Shown here in pieces: positions 1-10,780 of a DNA stretch of 64,000 nt. The position numbers were made by a program, and so were the translations under genes. Under the pieces are notes generated by a model that worked only from the letters and a program-made list of their open reading frames with translations, did no database searches and had not been told where the DNA came from. Source of the DNA: Entomortierella parvispora (taxonomy: Eukaryota; Mortierellomycota; Mortierellomycetes; Mortierellales; Mortierellaceae); the NCBI GenBank assembly GCA_963573315.1, contig OY752147.1:2232001-2296000 (forward strand), written 5' to 3'. How positions within the stretch are numbered: position 1 is the first letter of the stretch; every line of letters starts with the position of its first letter.

Positions 1-422
1 AGCGTTCGTTGTGGATGTGCATTGCCTTCTTCATGTCGGTAGAACCGTAGTTCTCTTTCTGCAACTTATACTGGTGACATTGGGAATATAGTGATCAACA
101 AAGGTGTGGGTTCCCTCGAGAGAGATGGCGCTGGACGACATGTGTCAGTTTGGTATTAGTTGCCACCTTCGAAGGCAGTGGCTCTGAAATGGCTCAATTC
201 CATATCTTGGTCTTTTTTTTTTATTATTCTTGGACAAGGGCCGCAACAAGAAAGTCGAGGCGGAAGGTGGAGAGTGAAGAACGGATAGGTGGTCGAGACA
301 AGGAGGGGGGAGACGGGAAGTGAGATCAACTCGGAGGGAGGAAGGAAAAGAGGAGGGGGGAAAGAGAGGGGGGATATCGAAGAGTCGTAAGGCTCTTTCT
401 ACTTGTTGCTGCAGTTTTCCAT
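1..422. other. 3' flank of the Ral-like gene, possible edge gene fragment
   Basis: This is the downstream flank of the Ral-like gene on the minus strand, with A/G-rich low-complexity sequence around 300-375. At the window edge, minus-strand bases about 111 to 1 can be read as an open segment (Y-K-L-Q-K-E-N-Y-G-S-T-D-M, then K-K-A-M-H-I-H-N-E-R) preceded by an AG acceptor-like site. A nearby ATG lies at 141, but it is in another frame and no intron of normal size joins the two. It may be the 5' part of a gene that continues off the left edge. I do not recognise it. Confidence 0.3.
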
Positions 423-1633
423 CTAGAGTAGCAGGCACTTTCCCTTCTTATTCTTTCTCTCCCGTTCCTTGGCGCTCTCCTTACGATCCTGAATCTTTCG
501 CATGAGAACCGTATAGACTTCCTCGACGTTATGACGGGTCTTGGCCGAAGTTTCGATGTAAGGACAGTCCCACTCTGCGGCCCTGGCTGCTGCCTCTTCC
601 CTGTTCACTTTCCGGAGGTGTCCCAAATCTGCCTTGTTGCCTACCAGGATGAATGGGATCTAGAGAGGAAAATGGGAAATGTTGTCGGTCAGAAGTTCGT
701 CTTTTGATAATGAAGAAGCGGGAGCTGGTTTCCTTCTCGTCCGTTCTTCATTCAGTCCATCCTGTCCTGCTTCATACCTTGTCGTCGCCTAGCACCCGTG
801 CAATTTGATCCTTAAACTCCTGCGTGTGCACAAACGACTCGTATTCGCAAAGCGAGAATACGCACAAGAATCCTTCGCCAGATCTGTAATAATTGTCTCG
901 GATCTATTGGATGAGAGATGGACCCAGGGTCAGGAACAAAGTGATATTGTTAATTTGTAGGAAAGGACACCCTTCCTTTTTTTTTGACGCTTGGACCCAA
1001 TGTTTTGACAAATTGCTTTCATCACACTCAGTTTTGACCCAGTTCTCGCCTTCATTGTCCTTGTTTCTCCACTTCATTTTCAGCGCCAAGGTAGGTACAA
1101 AAAAAACAGGAGGATTCTACATGGTTTGCAAGCTGTTTTGAGGTACCACAAAGCTACCACCAAATTCATCCGTTGTCGACCCAAATGATGTTCTATTCCT
1201 GTGGTCTTTTGTAAGAGAACCTGAAGTTTGTTCCGCTCAGTTCAGTTGCTTCAACTGTGTCATTGTTGATGGGACACAAAAGACGGCAAAACATCAAGAA
1301 GAAGACAGGCGAGCAATGAGGCGAGGGAGAGGAATGAAGCACATCTGCCTGATAACCACAAGCACAAATACAGACAGAGAAAGAGAAGAAGAACAAGGCT
1401 GAAGAACTTACGGCAGCGTACTCTTCCTGACCAGCAGTATCCAGGATGTCGATTTGGCACTCGTGATTGTCGAGGGTAATCTTTTTGCGGTAAGAGTCAG
1501 CCTTGGTGGGGTCATACTCCTCCACAAAGTCGCCATACATGTACTGAAGGGTCAGGGCAGACTTGCCGACACCACCAGAGCCGACCATGATGACCTTGTG
1601 CAGAGGCAAGTCTTGTTTTGCTTTCTTGCCCAT
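423..1633 (-). CDS. Ral-type Ras-family small GTPase
   Basis: Membrane-anchored molecular switch of the Ras superfamily. Three exons (1633-1412, 903-778, 659-423) give 194 residues. The P-loop GSGGVGKS is at 18-25, switch II DTAGQ at 65-69, NKAD at 124-127 and ETSAK near 150. The C-terminus is Lys-rich and ends in the CAAX box CLLL, a leucine-ending type usually geranylgeranylated. The effector loop [12 protein letters not shown] is the Ral signature rather than the Ras one, and the N-terminus [20 protein letters not shown] is nearly identical to animal RalA/B. Animal Ral binds the exocyst and RalBP1; whether this one does is inference. Intron 1 is long (508 nt); intron 2 is 118 nt. The catalytic Gln (Q69) is present, so it should hydrolyse GTP. 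A divergent Ras is the alternative. Confidence 0.9.
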
Positions 1634-1832
1634 GATGCAGATGATGAGAAGGAGGAAGAACTGGGGGAGGAAGAGGGACTGATGACAGACAAGGATGAGA
1701 AGGGAAAGAGAGACAGAGAAGGAAAGGGGAACAGGAGGATAGGTCAGGAGAATGGATGGATAGAGGAATGAATGAATAAATGAACGGATGGGTTGATGGC
1801 GTGATGAGGCGAATGGAAAATGGGTCTTTGCG

Positions 1833-1863
<31 letters not shown>

Positions 1864-2776
1864 AGGACGGCAAGGGAGCCAGCTGCCTTTCTTCCTGCTG
1901 TCTCGTTTGCACGGGCTGAGAGCCGGGGAATACATTGAAAGAGGGAAGAGCTCCGTGAACGAGCTTCTCTTCTCACTCCCTCTTTTCTCTCGGCCGACCA
2001 CCACCGACCGGCCGGCCTCATGCGTCTACCATGCTCATCCTCCCTCCTCCCTCCTCCCTGCCTCTGTTCTGTCCTGTCATTGCCTCTTTCTCACCACAAC
2101 AGCCCAAGCATTGTGGCGCACTGCCATGTGCCATGTGCCCATTCTTCGCTTCTCTTCCCATGAGCACAGCTGCGTGTGCACACTGTACGTGCACAATGTA
2201 GGACCAAAGAAACACGAGTCCCTCCCACGAATGCAAACCCTCACGGGACTTGGATTCCCTTCATTACATGGAGCATCTCACGCTTGCTCTATTCAGACTC
2301 TCTTTTAATACACAACACAAGCTTCAGTAGTTCCCAGGCTCAAATGTCCATTCTCCTCGCAGGTAAGAACTTCCTATCTCCAGTTCATGTTGGAGTAAGG
2401 TTTGTCTAGATTGACATCTCTTCCTAAATGAAAAGGTCCCAGCCGCATCCTGTTGCTCCTTCTTCATTGGAGAGAAATCCCGCTCATTAGAAGGGGATCA
2501 TTAGAACGGGAGGAGCACTTGAATGCCTTTCATCAATAAAAAGACGCCACCAATTCATTGATCTTCAATCCATCGCCACTAAAAATTGAACTCTCTTTCA
2601 GATTCTCAAGGGTCCGCCACATGGCGCAAGCTTCGTCATCCTCAAAAGATAAGCCGAGACCTGTCATCACCTCGCATTCGAAAAGATAATAGACAGCAGA
2701 AACGAACACATCCTAGCTGTTGCCAACTCTCGCCAATTGATAAAAGGGGAGTATATTCATGACAATGGCTCTACAC
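1634..2776. other. Intergenic region upstream of the Ral-like gene
   Basis: Presumed promoter and 5' leader of the Ral-like gene on its right-hand side, and 3' flank of the TBC gene. It holds a (GACA)n tract and pyrimidine-rich segments. Short open frames exist but none shows codon structure or a recognisable domain. Confidence 0.6.
1837..1864. repeat. (GACA)n microsatellite
   Basis: Seven tandem copies of GACA about 200 bp upstream of the Ral-like start codon, probably within its promoter or 5' leader. Confidence 0.9.
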
Positions 2777-4773
2777 TCAAAGACTGTCATCCGAGATCTG
2801 CCGCTCCAAAAGTTCATGCCGGATATTAAACGCCTCATTGATTATCTAACAGGGAATGCAAAACGAAGAGTTTAGGATCATTGATCATCCTCAACCTTTG
2901 TTCAAAACGGTGGAAGATAAAAAAAAATCCATTGGTTTTTACCTGATCCATGTCCAAAACTGGTAACCGCATCAACGTCGTCCTGATCTCAGACTGCTCC
3001 AGATCCTCAAACCCCTCTTTCAAATGCTTCAGTACCGCCAGACAAAAAAATGGGTGAAGATCAACCCAGCCTCCATTGGGGATCGCAAAATAGGTGTCCC
3101 ATAACCGCATTGTGTTTTCAAGAGGCAATTCGCGAGATAGCAGAAACTGGTGGGCTGATGCAGCCCATTCCTTGATGTCGACCTCCTCCTCCTCGAAATA
3201 GCTGTATAGGTCTGGGATGCAAGTGTGGAACAATGTCATGAACTTTGCAACCGATTCGTTGATGCTCTCGGTGTTCTGGTGGTCCGCTATGAATCAAAAG
3301 TACAGAAAGAAAAGAAAAGACAAGTCAGCATTGAGTGCGCCGTCTCTCATGGCTGCCGCTGTCCTACATCAGACGAAGGCAAAAAAAACTTACTAAGAAC
3401 ATTCATCATTCTTTCGAAACAGAGATATGCCTCGCACTCTCGCTTGATCGAGTACACAAAAGGAGCACACAAGCTCACCATCCCAGCATAGTACTCAACT
3501 TCGTGGTTCTGATTACAGTAGGCGCTGATGACTTCTTCGAACAATCTTGGAATATCTCGACTGGACTCAATTGAGGTCTTGCGTAAATACCGAGACACCT
3601 CTCCTCGGACCTTCTTTGCAGACTCATTTGGCTCCTTGTCCAACATTTCAAAGTCTTGCACTCGCTGTTTTTGAGTCGAGACCTCCTTTGCTCGGTTTGC
3701 ATCCTGAATACCGAGAAGGTACAACCAGACTTCCTGTAGTCATGAGGGGGGAAAAAAAGAAGGATGGGTGAGCTCGACTGTGCAAATGAAGAATAAAGAC
3801 TGTGACGCTCAAGGGAAGACGGGGTGATGACGCTCAGTGGCAGGCCACGCACAGCCAAAGATAACAAAAAAATAAATAGCCTTTGTGGAAGGGGAGAGGA
3901 GAAGAGAGCAAGAGCACGCCTCGAGCTTTCATAGGAGTACAGTAGAACGAGGCTTGCGCAATGGCGAGATCTCAGGGCTTGTCGATATGCCCAAAATACA
4001 CCAGTCTGTTACACAGCCCTTTTGCAAGACGGGCGACCAGGAATGAATGATGAAGGGAGGGGGCATCAAAGAAGGGCAAGCTGGTCCTTCTTGTGGTTGT
4101 CGCGGTGTGGGTGGTTTTGTCTGGTTTTTCTTCCACGGTGGGGTGTCGCGGTGTGTCCAATCGACATCATCCGGACGCAGATCTGAAACCCGACCAACTA
4201 CGCCGAAAGGGAACTCCGGGCCCAAGATTCGGATCCGTCAACCTTTTTCCTGATGTGACCATTCAACTTCCCCTTTGGACCTATCCCCTGCCGCCCTCTC
4301 AAGCAAAAAGCACCGTCAGGGTGAAGTAGAGCTGTCGCAATCAAAGAGCTTACCCCACGCACTTGACGAGGCACTCCATGGCGGGCATATTCTCGTAGCT
4401 TGGGCACCTCCACCCAGACTTCGGCATTCAGGACATCCTCGTATTCTTCGACAGTAATGGCTCCCTCTTGGTCCTGACGGTATTGACGTCTGCTGCTGCT
4501 GCCGTTGCTGTTGCTGTTGCTGTTATCAGACCCCGATCCAGAACCAGAACCCGAATAGTAGTGGTGATGGCTTGTGGTAGGAGAAGACGAGGTTGATGAA
4601 TTGGGCGAAGAGAACGAGGTCTGGCAAGGATCGCCGCCGTTACTGCCATGGATCGGGCTGGTGTGATAGTGGCGACTGGTTTGAGGATGATGACCACCTT
4701 GTTGGGAATGGGGGGGAAGCTGGTGCTGCTGTACAGTGGCGAGGTAGGGACCTTGCATCGCTGAGAGAAGCAT
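2777..4773 (-). CDS. TBC-domain (RabGAP-like) protein with atypical catalytic motif
   Basis: TBC domains stimulate GTP hydrolysis by Rab GTPases in membrane traffic. Four exons (4773-4354, 3733-3394, 3286-2943, 2845-2777) give 390 residues. Residues 1-110 are low-complexity (His, Ser, Gly/Ser and Asn/Ser runs). The TBC domain follows from GVPRQVRGEVWLYLLG (about 133). NQNHEVEYYAGMVSL matches the motif-B region and RLWDTYFA is a typical late-TBC segment. Motif B normally reads YxQG with a catalytic glutamine; here it is YYAG (GCT Ala at about 3485-3495). The arginine-finger region reads RGEVSRYLRKT, without the usual IxxDxxR. Activity may therefore be weak or absent. The start is the first ATG in the open frame; an upstream non-coding or coding exon cannot be excluded. 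Confidence 0.8.
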
Positions 4774-5123
4774 GCCCTGAAAGAATTGAGCAAGTTTCGG
4801 AAAGAGGGTGGGTATCGGGAGCAAAAAGCAAAAAAAAACTGAAGAACGAAAAAAAAGTGGCTGACAGAAATTCTAGCTGTCAAACAGGAAAAAAGAGTCG
4901 GAACTATTCGAGGTAGACAAAGGGTAAAGGAGAAAAACAAAGGCGGCTGGTGGATGCATGGGCGAGGGATCAAGTCAGGGAGTAGAATAAAAGCAAAAAA
5001 GGTAATGAAATGGTGAAGGGGGAGGGAGGATGCAAGTGCAGAAGGAATGAAGCGGAATGCGCTGAAGGTGCCCAAAAAAAAAAAAAAAAAAAAAAGCACG
5101 TGATCTGTTTATTTACTACCGCG
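4774..5123. other. Intergenic gap with a 22-nt poly(A) run
   Basis: Lies between the TBC gene start and the stop of the phosphatase gene, both on the minus strand. An A22 run at 5074-5095 sits 29 bp past the phosphatase stop, so it reads as U22 in that transcript if transcription extends this far. No gene seen. Confidence 0.6.
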
Positions 5124-7441
5124 TTATCGGAGAGAAGACGTGCCAAGGCCAATGTACTCAAACATGATTGGGATGCTGTCAACTGCAAGCCAGCCGATAC
5201 CTGCAGAAGGGGCACAAGCCAGAACGAAGCAACTTGGGTTAGGAGAAATGTTATAGCACAAAATGAAGGCCCCTACTCTTCTTACCTGCATAGACAACGG
5301 TCTTGATCACAATATCTACGTCGAACCGTGCCCAACCTGGATGCTCCGCCTCAAATTTCTCCATTGCTGCTCTTTCACATTCGTAAAGTTCCTTGTCCTT
5401 ATCGCAAAGCTTGTCGTCTGGACACTCCAGATTCTCCATGGGGTCTCTGCAATTGCTTCCCGACTGTTGTTGCTGCCCCTGTTCCTGCTGCTGTTGCTGT
5501 TTAGCCTTGGAAGCGAGGCTCGGGCGAAGACCAAACTGCTCTTTTTTCTCTATAGCAATGTCTGATTCAAAATGTGTGCCAGATCTACTAGATGACCTTG
5601 TCTGCGAAAACTGTTCGTGAATATCCATTGTCGATTGTGTTCCAACAATTTCAATTGAGGAGTTCGACAGAGCCTGAAGATCCATTACGGATGGGACACG
5701 GCCGATTGGTTGGCGCCTTAGATTTCCATAGGTCTTTGCAGGGACAAAGTGGGTTCGAGAAGGAAGATTGAAATAGCTGTAGAGTGGAGGAAGGGCGATG
5801 TAAAGGAGCTTTTTGGCCGCTAAGCGCCAGGTAAAGACGACAGCCAGTCCCAAGACAAATCGTAGAATCGATTTTGGTAGACCAATAGCTGGATCGTATG
5901 AGACAATGCCTGAATGACCCATTGTCGTGATCGAGTACTTGGATAGTGCAAAGTGCTGACTGGCTGGGAAAACACCCATCAGGACAGCCATGGTGGTGAC
6001 ACTAGAAATTGCGTAAACAAGTATCATTATGTCAATTACGTGTTCATCTCCGGTCTTGCGAAGTTCCCAGCCCATCCTTACCCATCGTCGACACAGGGGC
6101 AACTGTCCATTGTTTCGGGTATACTTTGGATGAGGACAATACCTCCAAGGACGACCATGAAAACCACTATGTGTAGGGAACTCAGTTGAGTAAGTAAGCA
6201 GATCACAAGGATATACTGTCATGGTGCTGAAGAGTATCTTCAAGATCAATATCAAGATCATCCAAGTGTTCGGCACCACCCGCAGATACCTGTCCAGCTA
6301 GATCCGGTCATCAGTTCATCGATGGAGTCATGGAACGCCCATTGGATGGCCCAGACAGCGACACCTATCACAGTTCCTCCAAAGATATCGGTCCGGGTAT
6401 GCATGCCGCAATAGAGTCTTCCAAAGACAATACTGAAAAGGTAGATGACTAATCCAAAGATAGACAGGATCTTGGCTGGGATTGACCAGTCCGAAATGAG
6501 CAAGTAAGAAAGAAGGTATAGCGCGATTGACGCCCCATTGCTAGTATGTGTTGATGGGAAACCGTACTCCAGATGGACTATGAAAGAGACGTGTAATCAA
6601 AGTTGGTTTAGATTGAGCAGTTCTTAGGTCAAGGTCAACTTGACTCTTTTCAGTTTTTTTTTCTTGCCATATCTTCCTACCTCGCTTGGATCTTGAGAGT
6701 CGAATCAATGGTGGGGAGAGGGGCCGAGGGAGGCAGAGATAATCTTTGACCCAGGATGTGACAAAGACACCCATGCACGCGACATTGACGAAGCCTCGAG
6801 CAAAGACCGAGTGGCCATACCAGAACATGATAGGAAGGATGCAGACAAAAAATAGCGGGTGACCTGCAAATGCCGTAAGAGTGAAATAGCTATCGAGAAA
6901 TGGGGTCCTCCATCGAACCTGCATGTGGATAGAATCAAGGATGATCAAGGAAACGTGGTCGAAGAGAGGAGATACCGGGGACAAAAGAGCAAAAAAAAGT
7001 CAGTCGCGATATCACTTTTGCAGTGCAACAATGCGCACACTCTCCATGCTAGCTCATCTTCAAATGTCAGCACTGGGAAGAAGAGAGTGAATCTCAAAGG
7101 TACACAAGTGGTGAACGGAGGGGGGAGTGGAGTATGGTCTGGTGATAACTTTTTGCCGGCTCCGATGGACGGGCTCCTATTGGAGGCGAAGGGACGAAGG
7201 AAACGGTGGTCCCTGAAAACATGCTTAAATTTATTGAAGTGCCACGAACCTGAAGGTCAGCCAGGAACTGGGTTTCGCTTCGTACCCAGGGCAGCATCCG
7301 ACGGCGAATTGAGCTCCGGAGGGGACTCATGCGCTGGGAGTAGAAGCCATCAGAGTAGATGCCAGCATCCCTGTCGTCTACCCCGTTCACGACAATGAAT
7401 GTGGATTTCAAAGGCGAAGAGTCGCTGGTGAGGTCAGCCAT
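5124..7441 (-). CDS. LCB3: Sphingoid long-chain-base-1-phosphate phosphatase (PAP2 family)
   Basis: Removes phosphate from sphingosine- or dihydrosphingosine-1-phosphate in the ER membrane. Six exons (7441-7250, 6918-6681, 6577-6290, 6166-6082, 6001-5286, 5200-5124) give 531 residues. The three PAP2 motifs are visible: KDYLCLPRP (122-130), PSTH (151-154), and GRLYCGMHTRTD with His203 and Asp207. Motif C3 starts with Gly-Arg instead of the usual Ser-Arg. VRWRTPFLDSYF and KDYLCLPRPLSPP are typical of fungal Lcb3/Ysr3 and animal SGPP. Many hydrophobic segments follow. A hydrophilic loop with a Gln-rich run (about 390-400) precedes the C-terminal membrane segment GIGWLAVDSIPIMFEY. It is longer than yeast Lcb3 (about 405) because of that loop. 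Exon 1 has an unusual GTTCGT donor. Confidence 0.92.
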
Positions 7442-7861
7442 GTGAGTGGCGGGATGAGGATGAGGATGAAGGATGAAGGAGGGAGAGGGAGAGAATGAAA
7501 GAGAAATGGAGGGAGGAAAGAACGATTGAATGCAGAAAGAAGAGAATGAGAGAGGGAGAGAGGGAAGAGGAACGAAGAGAGTGGGCCTCAGCAGCAGGCG
7601 ACTCGACTGTGGATCCAAGGGACCGAGAATGTCAGAAGCGGACAACCGCTCTGGGGGCAGGGCAGGGGAAAAAGAAGCCAGCCTCCGTTTTTTTCGTTCT
7701 TCTTCTCCACGCACGGGGTAAAAATATTATATTTTCTCTTCTTCACCTTCCTTCCTTCCTTCCTTCCTTCCTTCCTTCCTTCTTCTGTGTTCCCACTTCA
7801 CTCTCTTTTATTATAATAGTCCCTGGCCCTGGCCCTGATCCATTGACCCCTCTGTCCCTGC
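7442..7861. promoter_or_regulatory. Divergent promoter: LCB phosphatase and NAPE-PLD-like genes
   Basis: The two flanking genes start in opposite directions and share this 420-bp gap. The left half is purine-rich (GGGAGAGA type) and the right half pyrimidine-rich, including a CTTC microsatellite. No defined TATA box or factor site is claimed. Confidence 0.55.
7747..7781. repeat. (CTTC)n microsatellite
   Basis: About 35 nt of uninterrupted CTTC units, ending 80 bp before the start codon of the NAPE-PLD-like gene. Confidence 0.9.
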
Positions 7862-9928
7862 ATGCTCTCTTCCCAGTCCTCGCGCTTCGTCGCTCTTTCT
7901 CTTGCCATTGCTGGTTCAGCTGCCGCCTACTCGCAACGGGACGCGATCCGTGCCCGCCTCTTCCAGACCTCCACCACAGGTATAATATATACATCACTGA
8001 CAGATACTCAATCCCCCGGGCCTCTTTGTCCTCTTCTTCCACTCTTGCTCAGCCCCTTTCAATCAGCATGCATCCTCCTTGCCTCCTTCCAGATCCTGTG
8101 GCTGGCTGTCTTTGGAGTTGTCTGGAGATTGTTTGTTTCTTTGCAGTCCAAGATCCTCTCCAGTCGTGGCTCCTCCCTCTCTGTTCAATAATTTCCTTTC
8201 ATGGATCGCACCCTTTCCTTTTCTCCGATCGATCTCTTTGGCCTCGTCACCTGCACGTCAACAGCGCGTAGCATTGCCCTGTGGAACAGGCCGCAGATTG
8301 CAAAAAAGGAAAGAACATGTGAGCGCTTCACTCATCCCATGTTTTTCAACCTTTTACTTTCCATTCCAACTACTCTTTTCCAAACATCCATCATGGCATC
8401 AGACAAGACGAACAGACCTGACCACCACGAGCAGGATGGCAAGGGTTTTGTAAACCCCTGGCCCAGTTTCTATAACCATGGCTTTTCCAGCGTGATCAAA
8501 ATGGTCTTTGAATTCGACCGAAAGAAAGCAAAGCCCTCAGACCCAAATGGGTTACCCAAAATCCTGCCCATTAACAAGGAAGACTTGGCATTGTTCTCGC
8601 AACCAAAGAAGGAAACAGATGGAGCGGATGGACGACATGCCAAGGTGACAAGCACCTGGCTTGGACAGTAGGTGCTCATTAATGCTCTGCCACGAATGAA
8701 TGCATGTTGTGTCTTTGCCACCAAAAACGACGGAGTTTCTGTTTTTGCGTGCTTGCTCTTTGCTTGCTATTGGGAAGCTGATGCGGCGTGGACTCTCATT
8801 CCTCTTTATCTACGCTTCTAGTGCCTGTTTCTTGGTCCAGGTCGAAGGCGTCAACATCTTGTTTGATCCTGTGTTCTCGGAGAGATGCAGTCCCAGTCAA
8901 TTGGCTGGACCCAAGAGAATCACACCCCCACCCTGCAAGCTCGACGAATTGCCTCGCGTCGACATTGTGGTCATCAGTCATAACCATTACGACCATTTGG
9001 ACCTGACCACGATCAAGAACTTGCAAAAGGACCATCAGCCCTATTTCTATGTGCCTCTCGGTAACAAGGCCTGGTTCACTTCCATTGGTATCAACGACAA
9101 GGTCACTGAGTGCGACTGGTAAGATATCTCTTTGTAGTCCCATTCAAACTTCGTTCTGGAGCAATTGAACGCTGATCTCTTTTTTTCCCTCTGGCTTCCT
9201 CTTTAGGTGGGATTCGCACGACCTCTCGTTCCATGATAACAAGACAGGAGTCAAGGTTGTTTGTACGCCTTGCCAACATTTCACGGGACGGTCACTCACA
9301 GATCGATACAAGACGCTTTGGGCCTCTTGGGTGATTGAAACGATCCCAAAGAATGCCTCCGAGAAAGCTATCAAGGTCTTCTTTGGAGGGTAACAAAAGA
9401 GACGCATCTGCCTGTGGCATCATGTCATAGAGACAATTCACCAACACCCTATGACTCCTCCCCGCCCAATAGAGATACTGGATACCGTTATGTCCCCAAA
9501 GGTCGCGATGAGGATGATATGCCACATTGCCCGGCCTTCAAGGAAATTGGAGAACGGATTGGACCATTTGATTTCTCCATGATTCCCATTGGCGCTTACA
9601 GTCCAAGATGGTTCATGTCGCCCATTCATTGCTCTCCTGAAGACGCCGTCCGTGTTCACGAGGATATCAAATCCAAGCGTAGTGTTGGCATGCATTGGGG
9701 AACGGTAAGAGACCCTGAGTTTTTCCCGCTACATTCACATTATGTCTCCGGAAATTAACCATCTTTTGGTGTACTCCACAGTGGGTGCTGACGGATGAGG
9801 ATGTGACGGAACCTCCTCGTCGCTTGGAAGCCGCGATGAAGAACCGTGGTCATGACCCTAAATCCTTCAATGTGATGCAAATCGGGGAGACTCTGACGGT
9901 GGATGTACAGGAGCAGGCCAAACTGTAG
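7862..9928 (+). CDS. NAPEPLD: NAPE-PLD-like metallo-beta-lactamase-fold hydrolase
   Basis: The family cleaves N-acyl-phosphatidylethanolamine to N-acylethanolamine and phosphatidic acid; the yeast relative Fmp30 is a mitochondrial inner-membrane protein. Six exons (7862-7979, 8403-8667, 8822-9118, 9207-9389, 9473-9704, 9782-9928) keep frame and give 413 residues. The zinc motif HNHYDH is at 181-186. [20 protein letters not shown], a GGDTGY segment and MHWGT all match the family. The first exon encodes a Ser/Ala-rich hydrophobic, Arg-containing N-terminus ([20 protein letters not shown]) that suits mitochondrial or membrane targeting. An alternative start, MASDK at 8393, would omit it and I cannot exclude that. 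AATAAA signals lie near 10139 and 10295. Confidence 0.9.
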
Positions 9929-10780
9929 GCATCCATAGAGAAAAAATGATATAGAGGGAGTTAGGGGCCAGCGACGGAAACCATTCGATGACAATCCCGG
10001 GACTCCCTCTTTCACCCCCCATTTTCTCCCCTTGAAACAGAGAGGGCAATGCTTTGAATATTGGATCTCTCGAGAAAGAGAAGGATATATGTACTGTACT
10101 TCAGCTTGAATGGCCATGTGTCTCTGTCCGACCCCAAAAATAAAAGAGGAGAGCTCCAGACGGCTCTTGGACTCCCTCTTAACCACAGTTGGTCAAGGGT
10201 GTCCTTTTCTTTTTGTTTGTGCAACCGTTTTAATGAAATTGAACTTCCCGAATTTTGTTAATACAGCGAAACAACATCAATGTAAAAAATGTTAATAAAA
10301 CACGATGACCACCCTTGAGGTTACCGAGAGTCGAACTGATGACTTGCTTCCTTGTGTTTATTCGTCACCCTGAGATCCATGAACATAATGACATTCTGTA
10401 ATCAACGACGAAACAAAGGTGGACGAGCAACATGTACGATACGGGATTATTAGACCGAGTGGCAAATTTCATCCAAAAAAGAAGACAAAAAGGATACGCA
10501 GAGTTTCGACGGGAAGACTACATGGACTGTGCATCAAGGTTCTCCTCGAGGACAAATAGCGGTGCTCTTGGTGCTCGAGTAACAGAACAGCGTGAACCAG
10601 ATGTTTTTGTTTGTGTTTGTTTTATTTACATGTATGTTGGGGTTGGTATGCAATTGAAAAGTGTAGAAAAGTATGTATGTACAAGGAGAATATTTGATGG
10701 ATGGGATGGGATGCTTTCCTATTTCCGACCTGGTACGTACAATGACAGTACAGGGTGAAAAATGTGATACCCTCCCTTTT
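9929..10780. other. Convergent 3' region
   Basis: Lies between the stop codons of two converging genes. AATAAA-type signals occur at 10139-10144 and near 10295 for the plus-strand gene. A GAGTCGAACTGATGAC stretch near 10327 resembles part of a tRNA T-arm, but its stem does not pair. No gene seen. Confidence 0.6.

Noticed and set aside
10310-10380. Possible tRNA on the minus strand (GTTCGACTC-like T-loop)
   Set aside because: The bases around the loop do not form a T-stem, and no acceptor stem or anticodon arm is found.
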